From the NCBI GenBank assembly GCA_963701245.1, contig OY969576.1, positions 186,001-250,000 on the forward strand: a stretch of 64,000 nt of DNA, written 5' to 3'. The translations under genes were made by a program, and so were the position numbers. This document shows positions 9,009 through 17,927 of the stretch, in pieces. Position 1 is the first letter of the stretch, and each line of letters begins with the position of its first letter. Source of the DNA: CAWCCP01 sp963701245 (lineage in GTDB: Bacteria > Patescibacteriota > Saccharimonadia > Saccharimonadales > UBA4665). The notes beneath the pieces were generated by a model. The model saw nothing but the letters and a program-made list of their open reading frames with translations, searched no databases and had not been told where the DNA came from.

Positions 9009-9014
9009 TATAAT
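9009..9014 (+). promoter_or_regulatory. -10 box of leaderless bcp
   Basis: A perfect TATAAT ends six bases before the bcp ATG at 9021, with no room for a 5' UTR. Transcription should start at the A of ATG. Confidence 0.65.
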
Positions 9015-9380
9015 GATTGCATGAAGCAAGCACCTGACTTTTCTTTAAAAGATCAAACTGGAAAAACTCGACACCTAAAAGAGTATGTCGGTAAGTGGCT
9101 CGTCCTATATTTTTACCCGAAGGATGATACATCGGGATGTACCGCCCAAGCTTGCAGTTTTCGGGACGGACGTGATGATATTGCACAACTTGGAAACACC
9201 GAAGTGGTCGGAATCAGCAAAGATTCCGTCGCCAGTCATGAAAAATTTGCTAAAAAAAATCATCTTAATTTTACCTTGCTAAGTGACCCAGATCACTCTG
9301 TTATCGAAGCGTACGACAGTTGGAAGTTGCGAAAGTTCATGGGCCGTGAGTATCGAGGTACGCAGCGCAATACATTTATT

Positions 9381-9395
9381 ATTTCGCCTGATGGT
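9381..9395 (+). repeat. 15-bp target-site duplication, left copy
   Basis: ATTTCGCCTGATGGT here and again at 10434-10448, exactly flanking the IS481-like element inserted in bcp. Fifteen bases is at the long end of target duplications described for IS481 elements. Confidence 0.9.
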
Positions 9396-10433
9396 TCTTC
9401 AGGCACCAAACATCTTGGACACTTTCATTAAGATAGAAAGGAGTAATGAAAGTGAGTACCAGAACTATGACCCAGAAACAGCTCTTAGTCTACGGAGCTC
9501 GGATTAGACTTGCTTGGTTTAGGAAGGCAGAAGAATTAGGTAGTGTTACTGAAGCTTGTAAATGGTTTGGAATAGCAAGGAGTGAGTACTACTATTGGCA
9601 TAAACGTTGGATTGCCGGAGATAAGAAAGTAACAGCACTTTACGACAAGCCCAGAATACCAAAAGATAACCCTCGCATAATTGATGAGGAATTAGCTGGT
9701 CTCATCGTTGGCCTGAGATTGGAGTATGGCTACGGTAAGCACGGCCTATCCAGGATCCTTGAGCGGGATTATGGCATCACCATATCTCATAAAGGTGTTA
9801 ATAACGTTCTTAGGCGAGCTGAATTGCTCGCTAAGAGAAAGGTCAACAAACGTTCACGTAAACTATCTGACCAGCAATATGTACCCGGTGAGCGTGGTCA
9901 GATGGACGTGAAGCACTGGAAACGAGCCGCCTACCAATACGACATCATAGATTGTGCCACCAGGCTCAAATACAAGCGCCTGTACTATGATTACCATCCC
10001 CGAAATACCATCGACTTCCTGGAGCATGCCGTCAGATTCTTTGAGCCAGCTTTCAGCTTTCAAACCATCCAGACAGACAATGGTACTGAGTTCACCTACA
10101 CCCAGTGGCCACAGGATAAGATAACTCACCCAGTAACCATATGGCTGACCAGCCATGGTATTGAGCATCGCTTAATTAAAGCCAGCTCACCACAACTCAA
10201 TGGGTTTATTGAGCGCAGCCATGGCTCAGACAAATACCTACGGAAACATTTCAAAATAGATCATAATTTCGTGGACCTTAAGCGATTCCTGTTGGAAGAC
10301 TGCGAACGCTACAATACATACCGCCCACATACCTCACTCGGTATGATGACACCACTCGAATACTTACAGAGTCTGCCCGGATATGAGAATGCTACTATTA
10401 ACTTAGACGTCCTATATGTTTAGAGCCTCGACC
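9396..10433 (+). mobile_element. IS481-like insertion sequence, copy 1 (complete)
   Basis: 1038-bp element bounded by a 15-bp direct repeat. The ends form an imperfect inverted repeat: left TTCAGGCACCAAACAT..TTGGAC against the reverse complement of the right end, GTCGAGGCTCTAAACAT..AGGAC. It encodes one DDE transposase. A second copy at 28656-29662 encodes an identical protein, so transposition was recent. The insertion disrupts bcp. Confidence 0.9.
9446..10423 (+). CDS. IS481-like DDE transposase
   Basis: 325 aa. An N-terminal helix-turn-helix (about residues 20-60, SVTEACKWFGIARSEYYYW) is followed by a second HTH_Tnp-like region and an rve integrase core. Catalytic acidic residues are Asp in GQMDVKHW, Asp in QTDNGTEF and Glu in NGFIERSHG, followed by a YNTYRPHTSLGMMTP tail typical of the IS3/IS481 group. 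AAAGGAG lies six bases before the ATG. It is encoded in a single frame without programmed frameshifting, which favours IS481 over IS3. Confidence 0.93.
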   Translation: MKVSTRTMTQKQLLVYGARIRLAWFRKAEELGSVTEACKWFGIARSEYYYWHKRWIAGDKKVTALYDKPRIPKDNPRIIDEELAGLIVGLRLEYGYGKHGLSRILERDYGITISHKGVNNVLRRAELLAKRKVNKRSRKLSDQQYVPGERGQMDVKHWKRAAYQYDIIDCATRLKYKRLYYDYHPRNTIDFLEHAVRFFEPAFSFQTIQTDNGTEFTYTQWPQDKITHPVTIWLTSHGIEHRLIKASSPQLNGFIERSHGSDKYLRKHFKIDHNFVDLKRFLLEDCERYNTYRPHTSLGMMTPLEYLQSLPGYENATINLDVLYV

Positions 10434-10604
10434 ATTTCGCCTGATGGTAAAATTGCTAAAAGTTATATTGATGTTGATCCAAAAACAAATGCCGATCAAA
10501 TTATAAAAGACTTGAAGCAGCTACAGAACGATCTGAAATAATAGAACTCAAATCGCTTACTGCCCAATTTCCTGACTTCTGTGTTGGATAATTTAGCGAG
10601 AGTG

Positions 10605-11345
10605 CTATTTTATCCTACTTCCCTTGCCCTCAATTGGTTGGCCGGGTACAACTCGTGAGTCATGGCTAAGAACAGCCAAAACCGCGTCATAGACTGACTG
10701 TGCTGTCACTCGTATTAATGAGAGATTAGCGTTGTTGAGAGACGCGGAAGTGTCAATAAAACTAAGGAGGCGCTCGGCAATTTGCAGCTCGCTGCGTAAG
10801 GTGAGTACCCGCTCACGCAGACTATAGGACAGCGCATAGTCATATAGAACAAGTGTTTGCTCAAGCTCGGTCTGTGACGATTGCAGACGATCAAGATACC
10901 TTTGAAATGCATCGATATCTAAAACAGTTTGACCTCGCAAAAAATCTAGTTTAGCGAGGTAGGCATTCACTTCAGCCGTGAATGTTTCTAGGTAATGTCG
11001 TGCCTCTTCACGGTTACTAATTGCGTCACGTTTGCTGCCCTCTCGCTCTAAACCAAAGAGTCGGGCGAGACGCCAGTTTATGCGAAAGCATGTGGCTCGG
11101 ATTTCATCTTCCGCTAAATCTGCAGCTGCGTGCGTACGGTTGCTTTGCTCTTTTAGGCTGAGATAGTCGATAATAAGTGCAGTAAAAATAATTGTCACCG
11201 ACGATGCTGCTAGATCGATAAACAGTTCCCCGGTGATCGAATCAAAGCCGATAAGATGAGAAAGCAAAAGACTGACTATAAAAGTGGTGAGTCCAATAAT
11301 AAAGATGCCAACTCGTTGTCTTGTTATAAATTCTTTAAAACGCAT
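10605..11345 (-). CDS. membrane-anchored protein with long helical cytoplasmic domain
   Basis: 246 aa. Two hydrophobic segments (about residues 12-32 and 43-62) are followed by about 180 mainly helical, charged residues (LAEDEIRATCFRINWRLARL and later LRSELQIAERLLSFIDT) suggestive of a coiled-coil bundle. No known enzymatic motif. The hairpin-plus-helical layout resembles chemosensor or structural membrane proteins, but I do not recognise a family. It is convergent with the interrupted bcp. Confidence 0.7.
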   Translation of the reverse strand: MRFKEFITRQRVGIFIIGLTTFIVSLLLSHLIGFDSITGELFIDLAASSVTIIFTALIIDYLSLKEQSNRTHAAADLAEDEIRATCFRINWRLARLFGLEREGSKRDAISNREEARHYLETFTAEVNAYLAKLDFLRGQTVLDIDAFQRYLDRLQSSQTELEQTLVLYDYALSYSLRERVLTLRSELQIAERLLSFIDTSASLNNANLSLIRVTAQSVYDAVLAVLSHDSRVVPGQPIEGKGSRIK

Positions 11346-11506
11346 GCAACCTTAATGATAGCAAAATAGACTGCCGATGGAGCTTAGTATTACATGGGTA
11401 ATCAGTTCCGCATATCGGCATACTTCGCAACTTTGAAGCGTTGGGGTCTTGAACTACAATACGGATGTTCTTGATAGCAATGTATATCTTGAAGTAGTAT
11501 GAATCT

Positions 11507-11818
11507 ATGACTGTAAAACAAATTTCTGGCGGTGTCGCGCATAAAATGCCAACTGACTTGCGCAAAGCCTTACTTGCCAATAAAGAGGCTCTAGAAAAAT
11601 GGGAAGATATAACGCCTCTAGCGCGCAATGAATGGATCTGTTGGACTATAAACGTCAAAACAGATGATACCAGAAAAAAACATGTTGAGAGGGTGATTTC
11701 GGAGTTAATAGAAGGAGTGCGTCGTCCCTGTTGTTGGATGGGCTGCATTCACCGCAAAGACAAATCGATAAGTCCATCAGTGCAATGGGTGCTCGATAAT
11801 CGGTCTAAAAGATCTTAA
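11507..11818 (+). CDS. YdeI/OmpD-associated (OmdA) family protein
   Basis: 103 aa small cytoplasmic protein. The core string PLARNEWICWTINVKTDDTR followed by RVISELIEGVRRPCCWMGCIHR matches the C-terminal OmdA domain (bacteriocin-protection YdeI / OmpD-associated), in which an ISEL..GxRRPCCWxGCxHR ending is typical. It keeps three cysteines in the CCWMGC motif. Function in the family is unclear. Annotation names derive from resistance phenotypes in Enterobacteria. The domain stands alone without a DUF1905 partner. Confidence 0.75.
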   Translation: MTVKQISGGVAHKMPTDLRKALLANKEALEKWEDITPLARNEWICWTINVKTDDTRKKHVERVISELIEGVRRPCCWMGCIHRKDKSISPSVQWVLDNRSKRS

Positions 11819-12145
11819 ATTTGTATCTAGCTCCAAATAAAAAGCATAGACTCTTGTCCCTGCTAATTTTACTACCGACCTTTTTATTTTTTGTATACGA
11901 TTATGTAGTAGGCACAGTCGACGAATGAGTGAATAATTCGAAAACCAATATTCCGACGAGGCGCGCAACGAATAATAGAATCAGGAGAAGAATTGATAGT
12001 TTCTCAATCCCATGAGCTTGGGTCGCAAAAATGCCTAACCTGCGAAAAGTATATTAAAACATGAAAACTTCTGAAGAATTCTATTATTGTCGCATATACT
12101 TGATATCTCCAGGGGATAAGCAGCACTTCTTGGAGCTATGGCAAA
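11819..12145. other. intergenic region, nothing recognised
   Basis: 327 AT-rich bases between convergent genes. No ORF with coding character, RNA gene or repeat was found. Confidence 0.5.
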
Positions 12146-12394
12146 TTAGCTTACTACGCGAAGAACATCAAAGTCGACTTCAAGATCTTCGAGTTTTTTC
12201 TCAATAACTTTTTTAGCGTCATTTAACGCCTGATTATAAATTTGTGGGCCTAAATTGTTGGCGACAATGTCGATAATTTCTTGTGCCGCTATGATGCCAA
12301 ATTCTGCATCACCTTGTTCGGCTATTCTAGTGATAATTTCTTCCTTACATCGCCGGTTGACGTCCGCATCTGTAATATCCCATTTTCTGATCAT
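12146..12394 (-). CDS. DUF2164 family protein
   Basis: 82 aa helical protein. The sequence GIIAAQEIIDIVANNLGPQI followed by YNQALNDAKKVIEKKLEDLE matches the DUF2164 signature, where a GPxxYNQAVxDA segment is conserved. Function unknown. The ATG at 12394 is preceded by TATGAT with a six-base gap and no Shine-Dalgarno, so the mRNA is probably leaderless. Confidence 0.8.
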   Translation of the reverse strand: MIRKWDITDADVNRRCKEEIITRIAEQGDAEFGIIAAQEIIDIVANNLGPQIYNQALNDAKKVIEKKLEDLEVDFDVLRVVS

Positions 12395-12456
12395 GGTCTA
12401 ATCATATCAAAAATCGAAAAGTGCTCATCACCCTACCTAAGATTATGAGCATGGAT

Positions 12457-13428
12457 CTAGCTTCCAAAAGTGAAGGCATTGACTGTCGTGCCTTGGGGAA
12501 CGGTTATATCTAGGACTGCACTTTTCGTGAATACCGGAAGGTCGATTAGACGATAGAGTCGTGGTCCGTCTAGTTGGACACGCCCAGCCTCAGCTACATC
12601 CGCACCACCTCCGCGGTTCTTGGTCACTGCTTTACCGTCTACTTTAAGTGATACTTCGCCACCCAACGGACCGTCCATAACCAGATAGACTTCTTTGGCA
12701 GAAAATTTGATGCGCAATATGGCATTGTCAGATTCGGCACGTGAATCCATCGGGCCAATCAACCATTTTCCACCCAAAGTCCACTCATCCTGATTTATGC
12801 GGTCCATTAGTGTGTAATCGACAGCCTTGTCTGCGGCAAACTGAAAGTCATTAGCTAAGTTTGCGCCACGTTCATAGCCAAGGTATGTTTCAGGTGTTTG
12901 GTTGACGTCTACTGGAATGTGCACTTGTCCATTGACTGACATGTCTACGGGTGTTTTTGTACCTGCTTCTGCTAAAAGTGCACGAATGGCTTTTTCCGTT
13001 TGATTATACTCGCCTTCGCCGAAGTGCTGGCGGCGTATGCGGCCTTCCATATCTATGAGATAGTGGGCTGGCCAATAACGATTGGCGTACGATGTCCATA
13101 TCGCCATGTCGTTGTCCTGTACAACTGGGTAGGTAAGTTTGTAATCTTTGATGGCGCGCTCAACATTGGCGGGATTTTTTTCGAATTCGAATTCCGGCGA
13201 ATGCACGCCAATAATAACAAAACCATTATCTTTGTAGGCTTCATACCAGGCTTCAAGATACGGTAAAGTACGTATACAGTTGATACAACTGTATGTCCAG
13301 AAGTCTATCAGGATCACCTTACCTTTGAGTTTAGCCATTGTGAGTGGCTTACTGTTGAACCATTGCCGATTGCCGAGAAATTCGGGCGCTCGATACGGTG
13401 CCACGTTGAAAATTTTTGAATCGTCCAT
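12457..13428 (-). CDS. thioredoxin-like protein with DipZ C-terminal domain
   Basis: 323 aa redoxin similar to the soluble part of DipZ. The N-terminal thioredoxin fold (about residues 1-150) has the active site WTYSCINCIRTLPYL (CxxC = CINC). The C-terminal domain (about 180-323) is beta-rich with WTLGGKWLIGP and DGPRLYRLIDLP motifs, as in the DipZ carbohydrate-binding-like module. It lacks the CcdA-type membrane domain and any clear signal peptide. The start at 13428 is preferred because GGGGGAG lies seven bases upstream. A longer frame to 13527 is open but has no such site. Presumed thiol-disulphide reductase. Confidence 0.85.
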   Translation of the reverse strand: MDDSKIFNVAPYRAPEFLGNRQWFNSKPLTMAKLKGKVILIDFWTYSCINCIRTLPYLEAWYEAYKDNGFVIIGVHSPEFEFEKNPANVERAIKDYKLTYPVVQDNDMAIWTSYANRYWPAHYLIDMEGRIRRQHFGEGEYNQTEKAIRALLAEAGTKTPVDMSVNGQVHIPVDVNQTPETYLGYERGANLANDFQFAADKAVDYTLMDRINQDEWTLGGKWLIGPMDSRAESDNAILRIKFSAKEVYLVMDGPLGGEVSLKVDGKAVTKNRGGGADVAEAGRVQLDGPRLYRLIDLPVFTKSAVLDITVPQGTTVNAFTFGS

Positions 13429-13657
13429 AGATTGCTCCCCCTTACTGCTATTAGTATAGCTGGCACTTTGTCGGTATGGTAGGTGTGTTTGATAATTAGT
13501 ACCTATTCCCCAGTGGACGAACTTCACGACGATTCATGTTCTATTTTTGAGCGTCATGCAATCGAATATTTTGTCCTACTAGGACAAGAACTTTCGGATC
13601 GCTGGTAATGAAAAAACATTTTCAGAACGTGCAGTCGCAATAAGTATATTATTGAAC

Positions 13658-14485
13658 TTATGCGGCTTTGACGTGCGTGGCAGCGGCCTCCGCTAACAGT
13701 TGCGCTCTTTTCTTCCAAGCAAATCTGTCCTCTTTCACGAGGTGTCCCTGCACTTCAATAACGTCTACTACGCGTGGTCCTTTGCGACCAGTAACATAGT
13801 TTGGTATTTGCCCTTTCGGTAGTCCTACCCGATCGGACACGAGTCTAGTTAATAGCTCAGTTCGTCTTAACCAATTAATTACTGGCAGATAGCGGTCATA
13901 GTCATGAATACCCTGTGCTTCGAGAATGCTCTCCACGGTGGTAAAGTAACGCGGCGTAGTATTAAAAGCCTTCATGGCGCTGAGGACTCGTCTTCCATGG
14001 TTATCTATGGATATCACAAGAACAACTTCGGTGTTGCCTTGATGGTATTCTCTCAGGCCTTGAGCTTGAAGGAAGGTATTATTCAGGTATCGTCCATCAC
14101 TGAGGGTGTATAGCCTGACTATATTGTCTTTGTCTACGCCAGCATCAATAGCTCTTTGAGCCATTAGGTCAGTTGTGTTCGGTAGATCTTCGAAGGGGGT
14201 TTCTCCTGGTATAACAAGTTTGGCATAAGGGTTTTGTAACTGCACTTGTATGGCACTGTCTATCGCCATAGCAGATATATTACTCAGATATGTTTCCAGT
14301 GTATTAGCTGCCTCCAACTTGTTATCAGAGCTATGCGGGAAAGTTTCTATCGTATTAGCTGACCTTAACCTGATGTTAGAGCTATACGGGAAAACATCTA
14401 TGTGTGTAATCGATGGTTCGCACAGGGCTTCTTTGCCAGAGAGGATGGGTGGCTGAAAGTTTGTTGATGAATATGTCGAGGTCAT
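13658..14485 (-). CDS. DUF218/YdcF-like protein
   Basis: 275 aa. Residues about 85-175 match the DUF218 (YdcF) pattern: LVIPGETPFEDLPNTTDLMA, then AGVDKDNIVRLYTLSDGRYL..NTFLQA, then VVLVISIDNHGRRVLSAMKAF, the conserved region ending in H(G)RR. DUF218 proteins are linked to cell-envelope polymer metabolism and bind nucleotide-like ligands. The usual membrane segment is absent. The N-terminal 60 residues hold a degenerate internal repeat (DVFPYSSNIRLRSANTIETF / PHSSDNKLEAANTLETY). The C-terminal 100 residues are unassigned. The start is preceded by sequence lacking a clear ribosome site. Confidence 0.6.
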   Translation of the reverse strand: MTSTYSSTNFQPPILSGKEALCEPSITHIDVFPYSSNIRLRSANTIETFPHSSDNKLEAANTLETYLSNISAMAIDSAIQVQLQNPYAKLVIPGETPFEDLPNTTDLMAQRAIDAGVDKDNIVRLYTLSDGRYLNNTFLQAQGLREYHQGNTEVVLVISIDNHGRRVLSAMKAFNTTPRYFTTVESILEAQGIHDYDRYLPVINWLRRTELLTRLVSDRVGLPKGQIPNYVTGRKGPRVVDVIEVQGHLVKEDRFAWKKRAQLLAEAAATHVKAA

Positions 14486-14550
14486 ATTTAGAGTGTTTAT
14501 TACCGTATCTTCACAATGAATAATTAGTCTAATTGGCCTCGCCTGTCCTG

Positions 14551-15009
14551 CTAGAAGTCATCTATAATCAGTTTTTTCATTTTCATCATGTGGGGATAGG
14601 CGTTTGGTCGGCTTAGTAAATCACTAATATCCTCAGGGACTACTTGCCAGCTTAGACCAAAGCGATCTTTGCACCAACCACATTGCTCGGCTCCTGCAAC
14701 ATTAGAAAGTCTTTCCCAGTAATAATTGATCTCATCTTGGTCTTTGCAACTTATTACAAAAGATACTGCTTCATTAAACTTAAATTCAGGACCAGCATTT
14801 AGAGCCATATACGTTTGCCCGTTTAACTCAAAGTCTATTACTAATTCTTTGCCTGCCATTTCTTTTTGAAAATCCGCAAGTCCTTCTTCGACACTATTTG
14901 GATAGTACATGGTATTAATTATTTTGCTTTCCGGAAATACTGACACGTAATAATCAACAGCCTCTTTGGCATTGCCGTCAAACCAAAAACAAGGTTTAAT
15001 TTTTTGCAT
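14551..15009 (-). CDS. PhnB-like VOC family protein
   Basis: 152 aa vicinal-oxygen-chelate fold protein of the PhnB / 3-demethylubiquinone-9 3-methyltransferase-like (DUF899-adjacent) type. It has KPCFWFDGNAKEAVDYYVSV, ADFQKEMAGKELVIDFELNG and CGWCKDRFGLSWQVVPE, the latter being the family's closing signature. Metal-dependent role unknown. The start at 15009 follows GGGAG. A longer frame to 15069 lacks support. It is a monocistronic-looking gene. Confidence 0.88.
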   Translation of the reverse strand: MQKIKPCFWFDGNAKEAVDYYVSVFPESKIINTMYYPNSVEEGLADFQKEMAGKELVIDFELNGQTYMALNAGPEFKFNEAVSFVISCKDQDEINYYWERLSNVAGAEQCGWCKDRFGLSWQVVPEDISDLLSRPNAYPHMMKMKKLIIDDF

Positions 15010-15134
15010 AATGAATTCTCCCAAATACATATATTCTTTTACTGTAACATAATATGAAAAATCCAGCACACCGATACTTGTGAGAAATACATTTAATTCG
15101 CATAAGCTATAGTAATGTGGCCGCGCTCTGAGTT

Positions 15135-15476
15135 TCAGCTAGACTCAGGCGCTCTTGCTGCGGCTATTTTGCCCAGAGCAATTTGAGCTTCAACCGTAAT
15201 TTGGGTAAGCTCTCCTGGCCCGTCTCTCATGCCATCTATTATAAAACCAGGCGCACCATATATCAGCGCATCTCTGCCACGCGCAGCCATATGTATTGCT
15301 ACAATAATAGCTTCGTTCGGAGGTTGTTGCGCCATCGCAACTTCTATTATTCTTAGTGGAGCTACAGTACCCATAAAAATTGCATCTCGTTGAGCACTAT
15401 CTAGTTCAGCATATGGCGTTCTGCCAATGGCTCCTGCCGATAGTCCATTGTTTTCCGGCGAGAATCTATCACTCAT
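15135..15476 (-). CDS. hypothetical protein, 113 aa
   Basis: Ala/Gly-rich soluble protein, not recognised. The C-terminal helix ITVEAQIALGKIAAAR resembles the end of the small fragment at 23532-23657 (VVGEIAAAR). No membrane segment. No clear Shine-Dalgarno and no close promoter hexamer was identified. Confidence 0.5.
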   Translation of the reverse strand: MSDRFSPENNGLSAGAIGRTPYAELDSAQRDAIFMGTVAPLRIIEVAMAQQPPNEAIIVAIHMAARGRDALIYGAPGFIIDGMRDGPGELTQITVEAQIALGKIAAARAPESS

Positions 15477-15585
15477 CTAGGACACCCCAAATTACCTAAT
15501 AATACAACTATATTACAAAGGATTATAAATGCAATTCAACAATTATATCTGTTAATTGTTAGGGCAATTGATTAGTACAAGATGT

Positions 15586-16971
15586 TTACCTTGAACTTGA
15601 GATAACCTTTATCTGACATAGTTCTCTAAAACCTAAATGGCCATGTTCGCGCCCCATGCCAGAGTTTTTATAGCCACCGAAGGGATTGCAGGTCAACCAG
15701 CGGTCACCCTCATTAACTTCAACTGTGCCAGCCTCTAGTTTAGTAGCTACTCGTTGTGCCCGCGCCTCATCTTTACTAATAACTCGACTGCCTAAGCCAT
15801 AGGGTGTGTCATTGGCAAGCTCAATAGCTTCTTCTTCAGTGTTAAAAGTAACAACAGGTAATACTGGACCAAACACTTCTTCTGTCCATACCCGCATGTC
15901 TTTAGTTATGTTGTCCAAGACGGTTGGCGGATAGTAGGCACCCTGCAGGGTATTTGCAAGTGGTAGTTGGGCTGCCACCGTCGCACCTTTAGTCATGGCA
16001 TCGGCAACTTGTTCATTTAATAGGTCCAGTTGGCGCTTGGCTACGAGGCTTCCAATGTCGGTAGTTTCATTGGCAGGGTCACCAACCTCTTTAGTTTCCA
16101 GTTCGGTCTTTAAAGCGGTCAAAAGCTTATCCTTGATAGATTTATGAACTATCAAACGTTTTGTAGCATCACAAACCTGACCGCAGTTGGAAAATCTGCC
16201 GCTATATACTAATGAGGCGACGGTTGGAATATCTACATCTTCAAATACTACACACGGGTTGGAGCCACCCATTTCTAATACGGCTTTAATGAACTTATCG
16301 GCTGCTGATCTATATAGTGACTTACCTGTGCGGCTACTACCTGTAAACCAAATGAAGTTTATGTCGCTTTCAGATAATTGCTTCCCAACGTCTCCTGCAC
16401 CGTAGACTTCAGCAAATACTCCCTCCGGCAAATTGTGGCTATTAAACACGTCCTCCATAAGCTTACCCATCAGTGGACACTCCTCAGATATTTTAAACAC
16501 CACCGTGTTACCGGCTACTAGATTAGGGACGATTCCCCAGATGGCCATACCGAAAGGGTAATTCCAGGGTGTAATAACCGCTGTTACACCGAAGGGCTCA
16601 TATACTATTTTGTGTAAAGAACCGTGATCTTCATAGGTTATCTCTTCTTTTAGGGCAGTCGGGGCGTTATCCAAGAACCATAGAAACTCTTCAGCATAGC
16701 CCTTTGCTTCGCCGCGGGCTTGTTTGATTGGCTTACCAATTTCCTGAGTGATTAGTTGGGCTATTTCTTCTTGGCGACTGGCAAACTCAGCTTGAATAGG
16801 CTTTAACAACTCGATGCGTTTGCTTAGCTCTAACTCTTTCCAGTCTTTTTTAGCTGCTTGAGCTGTAATAATTTTGGCCTGTATGTCTGCAGTGGTAGAA
16901 ATCTCAACAGCACCGACGGAGAGGTAATTTTTTGCAGGGTTGGTAGATGCTAGTTTCATAGTACCTATCAT
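15586..16971 (-). CDS. succinate-semialdehyde dehydrogenase-type aldehyde dehydrogenase
   Basis: NAD(P)-dependent aldehyde dehydrogenase, about 457-461 aa. It has the cofactor segment TPWNYPFGMAIWGIVPNLVAG, FTGSSRTGK, the catalytic Glu in LEMGGSNP, the catalytic Cys in NCGQVCDATKR, and EVFGPVLPVVTF near the C-terminus. Proportions match GabD-like SSADH. The second Met at 16959 is a better start: TATGAT ends seven bases upstream. Likely role is oxidation of succinate semialdehyde or another short aldehyde. No pathway partners are adjacent. Confidence 0.93.
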   Translation of the reverse strand: MIGTMKLASTNPAKNYLSVGAVEISTTADIQAKIITAQAAKKDWKELELSKRIELLKPIQAEFASRQEEIAQLITQEIGKPIKQARGEAKGYAEEFLWFLDNAPTALKEEITYEDHGSLHKIVYEPFGVTAVITPWNYPFGMAIWGIVPNLVAGNTVVFKISEECPLMGKLMEDVFNSHNLPEGVFAEVYGAGDVGKQLSESDINFIWFTGSSRTGKSLYRSAADKFIKAVLEMGGSNPCVVFEDVDIPTVASLVYSGRFSNCGQVCDATKRLIVHKSIKDKLLTALKTELETKEVGDPANETTDIGSLVAKRQLDLLNEQVADAMTKGATVAAQLPLANTLQGAYYPPTVLDNITKDMRVWTEEVFGPVLPVVTFNTEEEAIELANDTPYGLGSRVISKDEARAQRVATKLEAGTVEVNEGDRWLTCNPFGGYKNSGMGREHGHLGFRELCQIKVISSSR

Positions 16972-17150
16972 AGCAAATGATAATCCTGGAACTGGAATGT
17001 AATGTAATGGACAGAGTCGTATTTAGGCAGGAAATCAAATGAATTCATTGAATGTCTCAAAGTTCTTTTGCAAAGATATGTTCTCGACCATACCAGAAAA
17101 GGTCAGAGTCATTTAGAAGCACCAATTCGTGTAGAAGCATGTTTAAACAT

Positions 17151-17927
17151 TTATGCAAAATAATGCGGTAGCGAGGGCAACGACGTTGTCCCATGTAAAG
17201 TTGAGTGAGCATGGTACATTCCATAATAACCGAAGCTAATAGGTAACAAATGTTCGCTTAGTACGCGGACAATCGTGAGTGGATTCTTACTCGATACGTT
17301 TTCCATTTTTACAGCGGTCGGTTGGTAGGTTTTTACCATATCGGTAAAATCAGTAGAAACCATAGGTGGTTTAGTTTGCCGATGCTTGCCTGTGTAGAGC
17401 CACTGTAGTAAATGTGCACGGGTGGGGTTAGCGTAAAAGTTCCCATGGTCTATAGGCGACTTAACACTTTCTAGTTCTAAATATGCATCGATCTTATTGC
17501 CTATCAAGGAAACAATAAGGGCTTCGGCTTCTTGAAAAGCCTTTGCCAGAGCTTCTTCGAACGAGGTAATTGATGCCGCCGAACCACTTACAAATGAAGG
17601 GTAGTTGTCACCCGTAATGAGTACCTGAATGACTACCACACCACCTACGCTATTGTTCAAGATGTGCACTGTCCGGCCAAATTTTTTCCAGAAATCTATA
17701 CGCCTTCTCCAATGGTAGGTCAAAAGACTCTTCGATAGATGAGGTGGTGTCTGCTTGCGAAGCCAATTTTGCAGTAAAGAGTGTCGCTCGACTAATTCAA
17801 GCAATGCACGTTTTTGGGCGCTGATCTCATCAGTATATGCGGCTACTCCTGATGAATTTGTCGAGACACATGGTTTGCGTTGCAATTCTGATGTATCGAG
17901 TGGGTAAAAAACCAAATCAATTGGCAC
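17151..17927 (-). CDS. short YcaO-domain protein
   Basis: YcaO enzymes use ATP to activate backbone amides for azoline or thioamide formation in RiPPs, or S12 thiomethylation. Here CVSTNSSGVAAYTDEISAQK followed by RALLELVERHSLLQNW matches the second YcaO block (sNGlAaGxtxxeAxxxallELiER). SGSAASITSFEEALAKAFQE is the third block, and the C-terminus is proline-rich (SLPSLPHYFA) as in azoline-forming YcaOs. The first block (about 120-150 residues, with part of the ATP site) is missing. The same frame stays open for 30 codons upstream, overlapping the neighbouring gene, and reads YcaO-like there (AIASGCRVLVPIDLV). The gene is therefore truncated or frameshifted, or its start is internal to the neighbour. 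Confidence 0.75.
   Translation of the reverse strand: MPIDLVFYPLDTSELQRKPCVSTNSSGVAAYTDEISAQKRALLELVERHSLLQNWLRKQTPPHLSKSLLTYHWRRRIDFWKKFGRTVHILNNSVGGVVVIQVLITGDNYPSFVSGSAASITSFEEALAKAFQEAEALIVSLIGNKIDAYLELESVKSPIDHGNFYANPTRAHLLQWLYTGKHRQTKPPMVSTDFTDMVKTYQPTAVKMENVSSKNPLTIVRVLSEHLLPISFGYYGMYHAHSTLHGTTSLPSLPHYFA

Larger units (their letters stand above)
9021..10541 (+). pseudogene. bcp: bcp/PrxQ peroxiredoxin split by an IS481-like element
   Basis: Thiol peroxidase that reduces hydroperoxides. Residues 1-125 are encoded at 9021-9395, including the peroxidatic and resolving cysteines in GCTAQAC. The IS then intervenes, and codons 126-155 resume at 10449 with KIAKSYIDVDPKTNADQIIK and end at a TAA at 10539-10541. 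Removing the IS and one 15-bp target duplicate restores an intact 155-residue Bcp in frame. The residual 5' frame runs 12 codons into the IS and stops at 9431, so the product lacks its C-terminal helix. The catalytic part survives, so residual activity is conceivable. Confidence 0.92.

Noticed and set aside
11335..11748. 137-aa minus-strand ORF
   Set aside because: Antisense to the OmdA-family gene, with shadow-like composition.
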